Positions 54,415 through 64,000 are shown, counted from the first letter of the stretch. The stretch is 64,000 bases of DNA from Mariniflexile sp. AS56 (GCF_030552475.1 NZ_JAUPED010000007.1:124001-188000), one strand, 5' to 3'. The notes: generated from the sequence alone by a model not told the origin. Made by a program: numbers and translations.

Positions 54415-55401
54415 ATGAAGAATAGAAAATTAGGAGGTGCTGGTTTTAGTGTTAGTGAAGTAGGTTTGGGGTGTTGGCAATTAGGTGCCGATTGGGGTAA
54501 AGACATGTCAAAAGAAACTGCTTTTAGTATATTAAATGAAGCGGTAAAAAACGGCATTACGTTTTTTGATACGGCCGATGTATATGGAAATGGTAAAAGC
54601 GAAAGCCTTATAGGTGATTTTTTAAAAACCTGTGATGTTCCTATTCGTGTTGCCACAAAATTTGGAAGAGCAGGAGATGCTTATCCAGATAAATACTCAA
54701 AAGATACTTTAAGAAAATCGGTTGAAGGCTCTTTGCAGCGTTTAGGAGTAAACTCCATAGATTTACTTCAGCTTCATTGTATTCCAATACATTATTTAAA
54801 AGAAGGGCAAATTTTCGACTGGCTTCGTGAGTTGCAGCAAGAAGGACTTATAGAGCATTTTGGAGCTAGTGTTGAAACTGTTGAGGAAGGCTTAATCTGT
54901 TTAGAACAAAAAGGGCTACTGTCATTGCAAGTCATTTTTAATGTTTTCAGACAAAAACTAGTAACGGAATTATTTCCGCAAGCGGAAGCAAAAGGTGTTG
55001 GTATTATTGTAAGGTTACCTTTAGCAAGTGGGTTACTTACAGGAAAATTTAATAGTAGCACTAGTTTTTCAGAAAACGATCATAGAAATTATAATCGAAA
55101 CGGAGAAGCTTTTAATGTAGGCGAAACTTTTGCAGGCTTACCATTTGAAAAAGGTTTAGAATTTGTTGACAGTATTAAAAACAATATAATACCAGATAAT
55201 TTAGCAATGGTACAACTGGCTTTACGATGGATATTAGACCACCAAGCGGTTAGTACCATTATACCCGGAGCAAGTTCCGTAAATCAAGTTATAGGTAATG
55301 CTGAGGTTTCAGGTATCGAAGCCCTATCTAAAGAAACACATACAGCATTAATTAACGTGTATGAAGAACAAATTAAGCCACATATTCGGGGCGGTTACTA
55401 A
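54415..55401 (+). CDS. Aldo/keto reductase
   Basis: 328 aa TIM barrel. It begins KLGGAGFSVSEVGLGCWQLG. The catalytic tetrad fits: Asp in FFDTADVYGNGKSE (with Tyr), Lys in VATKFGRAG, and His in SIDLLQLHCIP. C-terminal PGASSVNQVIGNAE binds the NADPH phosphate. It reduces carbonyl substrates, specificity unknown. Converges with the DUF3857 gene, 5 bases apart. Confidence 0.93.
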   Translation: MKNRKLGGAGFSVSEVGLGCWQLGADWGKDMSKETAFSILNEAVKNGITFFDTADVYGNGKSESLIGDFLKTCDVPIRVATKFGRAGDAYPDKYSKDTLRKSVEGSLQRLGVNSIDLLQLHCIPIHYLKEGQIFDWLRELQQEGLIEHFGASVETVEEGLICLEQKGLLSLQVIFNVFRQKLVTELFPQAEAKGVGIIVRLPLASGLLTGKFNSSTSFSENDHRNYNRNGEAFNVGETFAGLPFEKGLEFVDSIKNNIIPDNLAMVQLALRWILDHQAVSTIIPGASSVNQVIGNAEVSGIEALSKETHTALINVYEEQIKPHIRGGY

Positions 55402-55406
55402 TCCTA

Positions 55407-57467
55407 TTATTTGGATTTCTTTTTATTAAAATACCAAAATAAAAATAATGCTAAGATAACGAGCGTACAAAGTGTTAATGAAAATTTTACAATTGTAATG
55501 ATGCTAGCAAATAGGTTGGTATTACTTGTCGTCCCTATAGTTTTAGAATAATTTTCAGGAATGTAAATTTGGTATGAGGTGGTTTGGTCTATTTTTTTAA
55601 CATCTTGAATGTACTGTTTATATTCACTTTTGGTGATGTGATCTTTTTGGCTTTTTAAATAGTAATGTAGGTCTATTATTTTTTGTTTTCTATCATATTT
55701 TACTTTCCATTCATAATAAAATCCAGGTGAGTTAACAAATAGGTTGTCGTTTTCAATTCCCCAATCTGTCGGGAGGTTAATTTTAATTTGATGTTCTCGA
55801 ATAATAGGATATGCAATAGCCAATTCAGAGACTCTTTTATCATTAGTGGGTATGTACAAAGAGTTTAGTAAACTACTAGGGGTGAAGGTTGCAGAAATAT
55901 AATTTTCTTTTTCAACCATAGGAGCCCAAATACTATCTAATTTGTATTCTTCGTATACCTTGAAAATGTTACTGTTTAAGTTGTCTTCAAATCGTGGCGA
56001 TTTTAAAGACGTTACATTGTAATAATAATTAGAGTAGAATTTTTCATATTCCTTTTCAATAGAATTAATACTGTTGGTTTTGAAATAGTATCGCATTTCA
56101 TCTGCTTCACCTTCATAATAAGTTGAAACTACGTTTAAAGAAGCTCCTTTTCCAATTTCGTCTATAGTGTATTCTTCAAGAATCTTAATTTTATTTTCAG
56201 AGTACGGCTTAATTTCATCAAAAGAGTCGTTGTTCTTTTTAAGGACCAATCCAAATCTATAATCAGGAAAGTAGGTGCTATCATGTTCACCACCTTGATT
56301 TGTAATTGTTGGGTCGTACCAATGTGAAGTTCCATCTTCTACTTTTACAACACAATGGTCAAACAGTTTAGGCGAGGGTAATAATTCTTTAATACTTTGC
56401 TTTAGTGAGGTATTTACAAACATAGGGTATGCTTCAATATTCATTTTATTAAGCATCGTTGTCATTAATAAACTTTTGTCTTTGCAATCGCCAAATCGCT
56501 GTTTAAAAACCTGATTTGGCGTAAAAGGTTTGTAGCTTCCTATGCCAGATTCTAGTCCTAAATATCTAATTTCATTTTGTACAAAATTTAAGGTAGATTT
56601 TATTTTTTCACCATTTGTGCTAGAATTTGAATTTATCTCATCAATTTTTGCCTGCAATTCAGTGCCTATAGGTTCATTAATTTTATAAACATCTAAACCC
56701 CAATTCACCACCTCTTTCCATGTTTTAAATTCGGTTACAGAAACCGATTCATAAATTAATTTCCAAACAGGCGTGTTTTCTTCATAATCTAACTTTGTTG
56801 TATTACGAGATACCCAATTGTATTTTATAAGATTATTTACTTTAGAAATTGTTGGCTCTACGGAACTATTGAATCCCTTATGTTTTAATTCGTTTTGTGA
56901 TAGAAGGGTGATGTTTATTTTTCCATAAGATTCCATGTCATTCAAATAAAAATGACTTGAAAATATGTTTTTGTGTATGGGGTTAAAGCCAATAATGGAG
57001 TAGGAGTAATCAATAACATCATCTGTTCTTACGTCAGAAATATTCATGACTGCAGATAATGAACCATCATATAAGTGGTTTTCGGCATTTAATTCACGCC
57101 TCATTACTTGAATGTCAGAAATAACCAATTTGTCTATAATTTGATTATTTCTGATAATATTTATTTTGTGGAATTTTAATTTTTGATAGCTAGGGTCATA
57201 ACTCACATTAATGGTTGAAGCATTTTGAATACCAACATTATCTGTAACTTTAGTTGTAAGTCTGTTAAAAACAATCTGTTTAGGAATGTTTATTTGAGTA
57301 TCGAATAGTAGAATATGTGTGCCAGCTGTTACATCATTTATATCTATTTCAGATTTGGAAAAATTTACAACATCTAACCATAAAGGCTCTTTTTCCTTAA
57401 CTACTTGTGCATATATTTTTGAATGAAAACAGAAAATAATAATTAAACAGGTACATATGCTTCTCAT
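55407..57467 (-). CDS. DUF3857 and transglutaminase-like domain protein
   Basis: 686 aa. A signal peptide (SICTCLIIIFCFHSKIYA) is followed by a DUF3857 domain (residues ~60-230) and a transglutaminase-like fold. Its Cys is in QRFGDCKDKSLLMTTMLNKM, the His in KLFDHCVVKVEDG and the Asp in WYDPTITNQG. One membrane segment lies close to the C-terminus (IVKFSLTLCTLVILALFLFW). It probably acts in the periplasm on peptides or the envelope. Common in Bacteroidota, function unproven. Confidence 0.87.
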   Translation of the reverse strand: MRSICTCLIIIFCFHSKIYAQVVKEKEPLWLDVVNFSKSEIDINDVTAGTHILLFDTQINIPKQIVFNRLTTKVTDNVGIQNASTINVSYDPSYQKLKFHKINIIRNNQIIDKLVISDIQVMRRELNAENHLYDGSLSAVMNISDVRTDDVIDYSYSIIGFNPIHKNIFSSHFYLNDMESYGKINITLLSQNELKHKGFNSSVEPTISKVNNLIKYNWVSRNTTKLDYEENTPVWKLIYESVSVTEFKTWKEVVNWGLDVYKINEPIGTELQAKIDEINSNSSTNGEKIKSTLNFVQNEIRYLGLESGIGSYKPFTPNQVFKQRFGDCKDKSLLMTTMLNKMNIEAYPMFVNTSLKQSIKELLPSPKLFDHCVVKVEDGTSHWYDPTITNQGGEHDSTYFPDYRFGLVLKKNNDSFDEIKPYSENKIKILEEYTIDEIGKGASLNVVSTYYEGEADEMRYYFKTNSINSIEKEYEKFYSNYYYNVTSLKSPRFEDNLNSNIFKVYEEYKLDSIWAPMVEKENYISATFTPSSLLNSLYIPTNDKRVSELAIAYPIIREHQIKINLPTDWGIENDNLFVNSPGFYYEWKVKYDRKQKIIDLHYYLKSQKDHITKSEYKQYIQDVKKIDQTTSYQIYIPENYSKTIGTTSNTNLFASIITIVKFSLTLCTLVILALFLFWYFNKKKSK

Positions 57468-57576
57468 AGATTGTAGTATTTTATCGAGATAAATGTAATT
57501 TTTTGTAATTTACTTACAAACTTAATATGATGAAAATCATTTTTATTCGTTTAATACAAAATATAACTATCGTGTA

Positions 57577-58149
57577 CTAGAAGCCCTCAAAGACACGATT
57601 CTTAATAGCGGGCCATTCTTCTTTTAAAATGCCATAACAACAAGTGCTTCGTTTAAAACCGTCTAGCATCAGTGTGTCTTTTCGTAAAACACCTTCCAAT
57701 TTAGCCTCTAGTTTTTCAATGGCTTTTCTTGATTTTATATTACGTTCATCAACTCGAAATTCCACTTTATCAAAATTTAAAGTTTCAAAGGCATATTGTA
57801 GCATTAAAAATTTTATGTGTTTGTTAAGTCCACTTCCTTGAAATTCATTGCCTATCCATGTCCAACCAATATGAAGTACTTTGTTTTTCCAATTAACCAG
57901 TCCGAAACGGGTAGAACCAGCATATGTATTGGTTTTTTTATCAAAAATGATGAAAGGTATGGCTGTTTTACGTTTATATCTATCAACAGCGTTTTCTACA
58001 TAGGTTTTTAAATCGTTTGGGGTGTCAATTTTACTAGGGGAGTAGAAAACCAAATCAGGTTGTTTTGCAACCTCTAACAGGTGTTTGTAATTGTCTAAAT
58101 CTAAAATGGATAGCTTAACGCGTTGGTTTTCTAAGGGTAATGTAAGCAT
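57577..58149 (-). CDS. GNAT-family N-acetyltransferase (RimJ/RimL-like)
   Basis: 190 aa. The RimL-type start LTLPLENQRVKLSILDLDNY is followed by the acetyl-CoA site in IGWTWIGNEFQGSGLNKHIK and KVEFRVDERNIKSRKAIEKL. It acetylates N-termini or small amines. Single gene. Confidence 0.9.
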   Translation of the reverse strand: MLTLPLENQRVKLSILDLDNYKHLLEVAKQPDLVFYSPSKIDTPNDLKTYVENAVDRYKRKTAIPFIIFDKKTNTYAGSTRFGLVNWKNKVLHIGWTWIGNEFQGSGLNKHIKFLMLQYAFETLNFDKVEFRVDERNIKSRKAIEKLEAKLEGVLRKDTLMLDGFKRSTCCYGILKEEWPAIKNRVFEGF

Positions 58150-58259
58150 ATGGATATTGTGTTTTTATTTAAAGAGTCCTTTTAATTGAAACTAATTTTT
58201 TATAGTGTTTCACTACGTATTTTGTACTTTTACAAGCACGATTAAAAATACACTATTTT

Positions 58260-58685
58260 ATGGCATTAACTAAAGAAAAGGTATTGGAACAAGCCAATGC
58301 TACTTGTAAAAACACCTTAATGGAAACTTTACAAATAGAGATTGTAGATTATGGTGACGATTTTTTAGTAGCACGCATGCCTGTTAATTCAAGAGTACAC
58401 CAACCCGATGGTGTGCTGCATGGAGGAGCAACGGCAGCCTTAGCAGAAAGCGTTGGTAGTTTTGCATCACATATTTTTATTGATACCGAGACGTTTTTTG
58501 TAAGAGGTATAGAAATTACTGCAAACCATTTAAAAAGTGTTAAAGAGGGGTTTGTATATGCAAAAGCAACCTTTATTCATAAAGGGAAAACAACACAATT
58601 ACTAGATATCAAAGTAACCGACGAAGCCAATAATTTAATATCAGTTTGCAAACTAACTACTATTTCGTTGCCAAAAAAGAATTAA
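58260..58685 (+). CDS. Hotdog-fold acyl-CoA thioesterase (PaaI/MenI type)
   Basis: 141 aa. The catalytic hotdog motif RVHQPDGVLHGGATAALAES (Glu/Gly loop) is typical of PaaI/MenI thioesterases. The downstream gene, menF, starts 3 bases after its stop, so release of 1,4-dihydroxy-2-naphthoate from its CoA ester in menaquinone synthesis is the likely job. The family alone does not settle the substrate. Confidence 0.88.
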   Translation: MALTKEKVLEQANATCKNTLMETLQIEIVDYGDDFLVARMPVNSRVHQPDGVLHGGATAALAESVGSFASHIFIDTETFFVRGIEITANHLKSVKEGFVYAKATFIHKGKTTQLLDIKVTDEANNLISVCKLTTISLPKKN

Positions 58686-58688
58686 TTA

Positions 58689-59804
58689 ATGACTTTGGAA
58701 GATTTTTTTACACGTATTGAAAACCAATACCATAACCAATTACCATTTACTGTTTATAGAAAACCTCGAGAAAGTAAATTAAACGCTTTACTTCAGTCTA
58801 CCAATCAATTACATATTGTGAATGATTTTACTGAAAAAGGGTTTGTTTTCGCACCCTTTGATGATGTTGATAAGGCCGTTTTAATCCCTTTTGATGGTGC
58901 TGAATTTATTTCTTTAATTGCTGAAACACCTCAGAATATTGAAACTTCTAGAAAAGATGGTATTCCAAATGAAAATGAAAAACAGCATCACATAAAACTA
59001 GTATCGAAAGCCGTAGAAGCCATTAAAGAAGGTGCTTTTAAAAAAGTAGTACTATCAAGAAATGAGGAGGTTGTAATTGAAGAAAATAACCCTATTTCTA
59101 TATTTAAAAAACTTTTAAGTACTTACAATTCTGCTTTTAATTATTGTTGGTACCACCCGCAAGTAGGTTTGTGGTTGGGTGCAACACCAGAAACACTTAT
59201 AAAAATTGAAGGCAATCGTTTTTCCATCATGGCACTTGCTGGGACGCAGGTTTACAAAGGTCATTTAGATGTAGTTTGGAAAGATAAAGAAATACAGGAG
59301 CAAAAATTTGTAACCGATTTTATTGTTGATAGTTTGAAACCTTCGGTTGAAAGTTTGAATGTATCGGAAACGGAGACAGTGAAAGCCGGTAATTTGGTGC
59401 ATTTAAAAACGATGGTTTCGGCACGATTAAAATCTGATTCTACTTTGAAAGATGTTATTTCAACGATACATCCAACACCGGCCGTTTGTGGTGTGCCAAA
59501 GGAAGCAGCGAAGCAATTCATTTTAAATAATGAAGCCTATAATCGTGAGTTTTATACAGGGTTTTTAGGTGAATTAAATTTTGAAACTACTACGGCACCG
59601 CGTTCTGGCAGACGAAATATTGAGAATAGAGCATACGCAATCACCAAAAAAAGTACGCAATTGTATGTTAATTTACGCTGCATGCAATTAAAGGAAAATA
59701 CAGCTATTTTATACGTAGGAGGCGGTATTACAGCCCATTCGAAGTCTGAAAGTGAATGGAACGAAACAGTGTCCAAATCTTTAATAATTAAAAATATACT
59801 GTAA
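58689..59804 (+). CDS. menF: Isochorismate synthase MenF
   Basis: 371 aa chorismate-binding enzyme. Family motifs are FKKVVLSRNEEVVIEE, LGATPETLIKIEGNRFSIMA, the ALAGTQ segment, the STIHPTPAVCGVPKEAA loop, and RNIENRAYAITK through YVGGGITAHSKSESEW. It converts chorismate to isochorismate, with Mg2+. The operon is thioesterase-menF-menD, with menD 51 bases later. Confidence 0.93.
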   Translation: MTLEDFFTRIENQYHNQLPFTVYRKPRESKLNALLQSTNQLHIVNDFTEKGFVFAPFDDVDKAVLIPFDGAEFISLIAETPQNIETSRKDGIPNENEKQHHIKLVSKAVEAIKEGAFKKVVLSRNEEVVIEENNPISIFKKLLSTYNSAFNYCWYHPQVGLWLGATPETLIKIEGNRFSIMALAGTQVYKGHLDVVWKDKEIQEQKFVTDFIVDSLKPSVESLNVSETETVKAGNLVHLKTMVSARLKSDSTLKDVISTIHPTPAVCGVPKEAAKQFILNNEAYNREFYTGFLGELNFETTTAPRSGRRNIENRAYAITKKSTQLYVNLRCMQLKENTAILYVGGGITAHSKSESEWNETVSKSLIIKNIL

Positions 59805-59855
59805 TTAGCTTATTTTAAGCCCTATTTATTACATTTACATATAGATTTCAATTTT

Positions 59856-61616
59856 ATGATTTACCCAAAAATTCCTCTCGCACAAACCGTTATTGAGCTT
59901 TTTAAAGCAAAAGGCATTAAACATATTATTATTTCACCGGGTAGTAGAAATGCACCTTTAACCATCGGTTTTACTAATAATCCGTTTTTTACGTGTTACA
60001 GCATTGTAGACGAGCGCTGTGCTGCATTTTTTGCTTTGGGTATTGCCCAACAGCTAAAAGTACCTACGGCGGTAGTGTGTACATCGGGGAGTGCTTTGGT
60101 AAACTACTATCCAGCAGTTACAGAGGCTTTTTTTAGCGATATCCCATTGGTGGTCGTATCTGCCGATAGGCCAAAACATTTAATTGGTATTGGCGATGGG
60201 CAAACTATCAATCAAAAAAATATATTCGATAACCATATCTTGTATTCTGTTAATTTGAAACTGGATATTAAAGATGAAAATAACATTCCTGAAAACGAAG
60301 AATTGCCTATGCTAAAAAACTTAGAAGGCAAGTTAGAACGTTTTTTAGGTTTGCAGAAGGACATCCAAACACATAATGAAGAAGAAATTAATGAAGCTTT
60401 AAATTTTGCATTGGTAAAAAAAGGACCGGTACACATTAACATTCCTTTTGATGAACCACTTTATGAAACGGTTGAAAAATTAAGGGTGAACCCGAAAGCT
60501 AAGAAACCAGCGGTTAAAACAAAGACTATTGAAGACTATGTGCTTAACGAGTGTTTGGAAGATTGGAATTCGGCATCAAAGAAAATGATACTTGTTGGGG
60601 TAAACCAGCCTAATGCGATAGAGCAAAAGTGGTTAAATGAATTGGCGGAAGATGATAGTGTGATTGTGTTTACAGAAACAACGTCTAATTTATATCACGA
60701 AAGTTTTTTCCCTTCTATAGATCAAATAATTTCTCCTTTAACTGAAGAAGAAAAAAAGGCATTGCAACCAGAGATTTTATTAACCTTTGGAGGTTTAATA
60801 GTGTCTAAAAAAATAAAAACGGTATTAAGAAAATTTCAACCTAAATACCATTGGCATATCGATGAAAAAATGGCGAACGACACGTTTTTCTGTTTAAGTA
60901 ATCATATTGATGTAACGCCTAATCAGTTTTTCTCGGCCTTTTTACCGAAAATAACGCATTATGTAAAAAGTAATTACCATGCCAATTGGAATGCTGTAAA
61001 AAATAGCCGTTTAAAAAAGCATGACGAGTATTTAAAAACCATTCCTTTTTCCGATTTAAAAGTGTTCGATATTTTGTTTAAAAACATACCGAACGAGCAT
61101 ATTTTGCAAATAGGGAACAGTTCGGCCATTCGTTACTCGCAGTTATTCAATATCAACAAAAACAACACGATATTTTGTAATAGAGGTACAAGTGGTATAG
61201 ATGGTAGTACATCTACCGCCATTGGTTGTGCAGTGGTGAACGAGAAACCAACCACTTTAATTACGGGCGATTTAAGCTTTTTATACGATAGTAATGGACT
61301 TTGGAATAATTACATTCCTAGTAATTTCAGAATTATTGTTATTAATAACCAGGGTGGAGGTATTTTTAGAATTCTTCCTGGGCATAAAAACACCAAGAAT
61401 TTTGAGACTTATTTTGAAACCAGCCACAATTTAGATGCTAGACATTTATGTAGAATGTATGGTATTACTTATAAAAGTATTTCAAAAGAAAAACCGTTGG
61501 AATACTCTCTAAAAGAGTTTTTTATGGAAGATGAGCGTCCAAAACTGTTGGAAATTTTTACACCAAAAGATGTTAATGATGAAGTATTACTTCAATATTT
61601 CGAGTATTTAAAATAA
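59856..61616 (+). CDS. menD: SEPHCHC synthase MenD
   Basis: 586 aa thiamine-diphosphate enzyme. The N-terminal HIIISPGSRNAPLTIGF and DERCAAFFALGIAQQ, the VCTSGSALVNYYPAVTEAF segment, and the C-terminal ThDP motif GDLSFLYDSNGLW are clear. It condenses isochorismate with 2-oxoglutarate in menaquinone synthesis. It follows menF on the same strand. Full-length. Confidence 0.95.
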   Translation: MIYPKIPLAQTVIELFKAKGIKHIIISPGSRNAPLTIGFTNNPFFTCYSIVDERCAAFFALGIAQQLKVPTAVVCTSGSALVNYYPAVTEAFFSDIPLVVVSADRPKHLIGIGDGQTINQKNIFDNHILYSVNLKLDIKDENNIPENEELPMLKNLEGKLERFLGLQKDIQTHNEEEINEALNFALVKKGPVHINIPFDEPLYETVEKLRVNPKAKKPAVKTKTIEDYVLNECLEDWNSASKKMILVGVNQPNAIEQKWLNELAEDDSVIVFTETTSNLYHESFFPSIDQIISPLTEEEKKALQPEILLTFGGLIVSKKIKTVLRKFQPKYHWHIDEKMANDTFFCLSNHIDVTPNQFFSAFLPKITHYVKSNYHANWNAVKNSRLKKHDEYLKTIPFSDLKVFDILFKNIPNEHILQIGNSSAIRYSQLFNINKNNTIFCNRGTSGIDGSTSTAIGCAVVNEKPTTLITGDLSFLYDSNGLWNNYIPSNFRIIVINNQGGGIFRILPGHKNTKNFETYFETSHNLDARHLCRMYGITYKSISKEKPLEYSLKEFFMEDERPKLLEIFTPKDVNDEVLLQYFEYLK

Positions 61617-61718
61617 AATACTTTGCAAGTTTCTTTTTTATGGTGTCGAAAAAATAGTTATCTTTAAAACGGTTATCAATTTAGATATTTTATAAACACA
61701 TTAAAACAAAAATTTATT

Positions 61719-62057
61719 ATGAGTAAACGTGATGAACTAATTGCAAAATATGCTGCCGATTTAAAAGATAAGTGTGGTGTAACAGCAGATATGGATTTAT
61801 TAACTAAAGTTACAATTGGTTGTGGTCCATCTATTTACAATGCAGATGCTGCAACGGTTTCAGGATCGGATGCTGGAGAATTAGCAACTGTTAAAAATAA
61901 TTTCTTAATTAAAAAATTAGGATTAAAGGATAGTGCTGATTTAGATAAAGGTATTGACGCAGTGATAGAGCAATATGGTAAATCGAATCGTAATAAATAC
62001 AGAGCGGTTGTTTATTATTTATTAACGAAACATTTCAAGAAAGAATCTGTTTATTAA
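61719..62057 (+). CDS. DUF2853 protein
   Basis: 112 aa, soluble, mostly helical. It begins MSKRDELIAKYAADLKDKCG and contains TKVTIGCGPSIYNADAATVS and SNRNKYRAVVYYLLTKHF. This matches DUF2853, a common flavobacterial and proteobacterial family of unknown function. Single gene followed by a strong terminator. Confidence 0.9.
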   Translation: MSKRDELIAKYAADLKDKCGVTADMDLLTKVTIGCGPSIYNADAATVSGSDAGELATVKNNFLIKKLGLKDSADLDKGIDAVIEQYGKSNRNKYRAVVYYLLTKHFKKESVY

Positions 62058-62081
62058 TTTAAACAAACTTTATATATACAG

Positions 62082-62116
62082 AGCGTTGCAATTTTAATTG
62101 CGACGCTTTTTTTTTT
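62082..62116 (+). terminator. Terminator after the DUF2853 gene
   Basis: AGCGTTGCAATT pairs with AATTGCGACGCT (one wobble pair) around a 2-base loop, followed by ten T. Confidence 0.92.
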
Positions 62117-62175
62117 GAAATTACCATTACAAACGAACCAACTACTAGGTGTTGTGCTTTTTTATAGCAAATGGA

Positions 62176-62264
62176 CCCGCGTTAGGGAGTGTACTGGAAA
62201 GCCCACAGCGACGCAGGAGCGAGGACTTGTAAGGAAACGCCCGACCCGATAGGGGAACGCCCAA
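62176..62264 (-). repeat. Dispersed intergenic repeat, copy C
   Basis: The minus strand reads TTGGGCGTTCCCCTATCGGG and then GTCGGGCGTTTCC, and ends ACTCCCTAACGCGGG. These ends match copies A and B. It lies within a false 5' extension of the next gene. Confidence 0.8.
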
Positions 62265-62296
62265 TACATTTATTTAAAAATTATGATGAATATTGT

Positions 62297-62304
62297 TACC
62301 TTTG
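62297..62304 (+). promoter_or_regulatory. -7 promoter element directly before cvfB
   Basis: TACCTTTG matches TAnnTTTG and ends 4 bases before the ATG at 62309. The transcript would be leaderless or nearly so. Confidence 0.5.
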
Positions 62305-62308
62305 CGGC

Positions 62309-63139
62309 ATGATAAGAATTGGTGAAGTTAATACATTAGAAATACTACGCGAAACCGACCACGGTGCGTATTTGGTAGACACAGAAGATAACGAAGTTTT
62401 ATTACCAAATAGGTATGTGCCAACGGCGTTTAAAATTTACGATAAATTAGAGGTTTTTGTTTATTTAGATAACGAAGAACGCCCAGTGGCAACTACAGAT
62501 ATGCCACATATTAAAGTGGGTGAGTTTGCTTTGTTGCGTTGTAATGCCGTGACCGAATATGGCGCGTTTTTAGACTGGGGTTTAGTAAAGGAATTATTTT
62601 GTCCGTTTAAAGAGCAAGCCTTCAAAATGAAGCCTAAAGGTTGGTATTTAGTGTATTGCTATTTGGATGAAAAAACAGGCCGATTGGCTGCTTCTAGTAA
62701 AACCAATAGTTTTTTAGATAATAAGGAGCTTACTGTGAGCCAGTTTGATGAGGTTGATATTATTGTATCGCATCCATCGGACATTGGAATGAACGTTATT
62801 GTAAACAAAGCCCATATGGGATTAATTTACAACGACCAGATTTTTACCGATTTAAGTGTTGGCGATAAGTTGAAAGGTATTGTAAAGAAGGTGCGTCCAG
62901 GAAATAAATTAGATATTTCGTTGGGGCAAATAGGTTATAGAAATATAGAGCCGAATGCAGAACGTATTATGCACGAACTTCATGATAATAGTGGGTTTTT
63001 AAACCTGACCGATAAATCGGATCCAGAGGTTATAAAAGACGTACTTCAAATGAGTAAAAAGAACTTTAAGAAGGCTGTAGGTACTTTATATAAGCAGAAA
63101 CAAATTGAGATTAAACCAGACGGTATTTACTTAGTTTAA
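62309..63139 (+). CDS. S1 RNA-binding domain protein (CvfB family)
   Basis: 276 aa from MIRIGEVNTLEILRETDHGA, the normal family start. An earlier in-frame ATG lies in a dispersed repeat and is rejected. It has S1-like domains with the motif EYGAFLDWGLVKELFCPFK and a second VIVNKAHMGLIYNDQIF region. A winged-helix C-terminus contains KKNFKKAVGTLYKQKQIEIK. CvfB proteins regulate gene expression through RNA binding. mnmE starts 3 bases after the stop. Confidence 0.9.
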   Translation: MIRIGEVNTLEILRETDHGAYLVDTEDNEVLLPNRYVPTAFKIYDKLEVFVYLDNEERPVATTDMPHIKVGEFALLRCNAVTEYGAFLDWGLVKELFCPFKEQAFKMKPKGWYLVYCYLDEKTGRLAASSKTNSFLDNKELTVSQFDEVDIIVSHPSDIGMNVIVNKAHMGLIYNDQIFTDLSVGDKLKGIVKKVRPGNKLDISLGQIGYRNIEPNAERIMHELHDNSGFLNLTDKSDPEVIKDVLQMSKKNFKKAVGTLYKQKQIEIKPDGIYLV

Positions 63140-63142
63140 AAT

Positions 63143-64000
63143 ATGATTCATCAAGATACCATAGTCGCTTTAGCAACTCCATCTGGTGCGGGTGCTATTG
63201 CTGTGATACGTTTGTCTGGAAAAGATGCCATTTCTATTGCAGATGGTAGTTTTAAGTCCATAAAAAGTAAAAAGACACTTAGTAACCAAAAAACACATAC
63301 TATTCATTTAGGGCATGTTATTGATGGAAATAAAACCATTGATGAGGTGTTGGTTTCAGTATTTAAAAATCCGAACTCTTATACGGGTGAAGATGTGGTT
63401 GAGGTGTCGTGCCATGGTTCTAATTACATTCAACAGGAAATTATACAATTATTTCTAAGGAAGGGTTGCCGTATGGCCACGGCAGGAGAGTTTACTTTAC
63501 GTGCCTTTTTAAATGGTAAATTAGATTTAAGTCAAGCTGAAGCAGTTGCCGATTTAATTTCATCGGATAACGAAGCATCGCACCAAATAGCGATGCAACA
63601 AATGCGTGGTGGTTTTTCATCTGAAATAGCAAAATTACGTGAGGAACTTCTAAATTTCGCTTCGTTAATAGAATTGGAATTAGACTTTGCGGAAGAAGAT
63701 GTTGAGTTTGCAGATAGAACCCAATTTAAAGATTTAGTAGAACGCATCAGTTTTGTTTTAAAACGTTTGATAGACTCCTTTGCGGTTGGTAACGTTATTA
63801 AAAATGGTATTCCGGTAGCGATTGTAGGAGAGCCTAATGTTGGAAAATCGACGCTTCTAAATGCGCTTTTAAATGAAGAACGCGCCATTGTTTCGGAAAT
63901 AGCAGGAACTACAAGAGATACTATTGAAGATGAAATTTCAATTGGTGGTATTGGTTTCCGGTTTATTGATACAGCAGGTATTCGTGAAACGAAAGATGTG
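63143..64000 (+). CDS. mnmE: tRNA modification GTPase MnmE, 5' part, cut by window edge
   Basis: 286 codons are visible, open at the right edge. The N-terminal tetrahydrofolate-binding domain begins [20 protein letters not shown] and has [14 protein letters not shown]. The G domain starts near residue 228 with [16 protein letters not shown] (G1), [10 protein letters not shown] (G2) and DTAG (G3). With MnmG it modifies U34 of tRNAs. The K-motif region and the C-terminal FCI(L)GK end are outside the window. Confidence 0.96.
   Translation, partial: MIHQDTIVALATPSGAGAIAVIRLSGKDAISIADGSFKSIKSKKTLSNQKTHTIHLGHVIDGNKTIDEVLVSVFKNPNSYTGEDVVEVSCHGSNYIQQEIIQLFLRKGCRMATAGEFTLRAFLNGKLDLSQAEAVADLISSDNEASHQIAMQQMRGGFSSEIAKLREELLNFASLIELELDFAEEDVEFADRTQFKDLVERISFVLKRLIDSFAVGNVIKNGIPVAIVGEPNVGKSTLLNALLNEERAIVSEIAGTTRDTIEDEISIGGIGFRFIDTAGIRETKDV

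Noticed and set aside
62189-62308. In-frame N-terminal extension of the CvfB protein
   Set aside because: It is encoded by dispersed repeat copy C and the promoter region. The family start is at 62309.

Overview
The window is AT-rich DNA from a marine-type Bacteroidota, almost certainly a Flavobacteriaceae member. The evidence is Bacteroidetes-type conjugation genes (TraE, F, G, I, J, K, M, N), an RteC-type regulator, TAnnTTTG-like promoters, menaquinone genes and a set of typical flavobacterial housekeeping proteins. Genus and species cannot be fixed from the sequence alone.

Positions 1 to about 18985 are the right-hand part of an integrative and conjugative element (ICE). The right end is a tyrosine integrase (17500-18747) beside an intact tRNA-Ser(UGA) gene (18986-19070). 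Reading leftward there is a membrane-tethered LuxR regulator, an RteC-family regulator, and a helix-turn-helix (excisionase-like) protein. Next is a replication module built like lambda O/P: an initiator-like gene carrying four 33-bp repeats overlaps a DnaC-like helicase-loader gene. A peptidoglycan amidase sits on the other strand, followed by the transfer operon traE-F-G-I-J-K-M-N plus a lipoprotein. The operon ends against a decayed IS110-family transposase. To the left is cargo: a lone small membrane-protein gene and a three-gene ABC-3C-like defence operon (SMEK-domain effector, middle component, SMC-like ATPase). Both cargo units appear to be bounded by attC-like nested palindromes. The left edge is the end of a VirD4-type coupling protein gene, so the ICE continues beyond the window.

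From 19071 to 64000 is ordinary chromosome. It holds a nitroreductase, a KdnA-like aminotransferase (Kdo8N synthesis), and a three-gene adenylation/carrier-protein/acyltransferase-like operon. A long minus-strand group follows: Tpx, diacylglycerol kinase, FtsK, LolA, LptF/G and RibB. A peroxide-defence region (Tpx, fasciclin, KatG, peroxiredoxin, thioredoxin) overlaps it. Then come NhaC, a Cys/Met-metabolism PLP enzyme facing an Lrp regulator, an operon of two tandem paralogous membrane proteins and an orphan histidine kinase, ALDH, RluA-type synthase, PanB, serine deaminase, DnaK, a Crp-family regulator facing a nitronate monooxygenase, an aldo/keto reductase, a DUF3857 transglutaminase-like protein, a menaquinone cluster (thioesterase, MenF, MenD), CvfB and the 5' part of mnmE.

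The points most worth following up are all in the ICE: the iteron-like array inside the initiator gene, a family of CCGTA/TACGG dyads in front of the rteC and excisionase-like genes, and the attC-like borders of the defence operon. On the chromosome, a dispersed intergenic repeat occurs three times, and dnaK has a sigma54-like promoter with an upstream palindrome.
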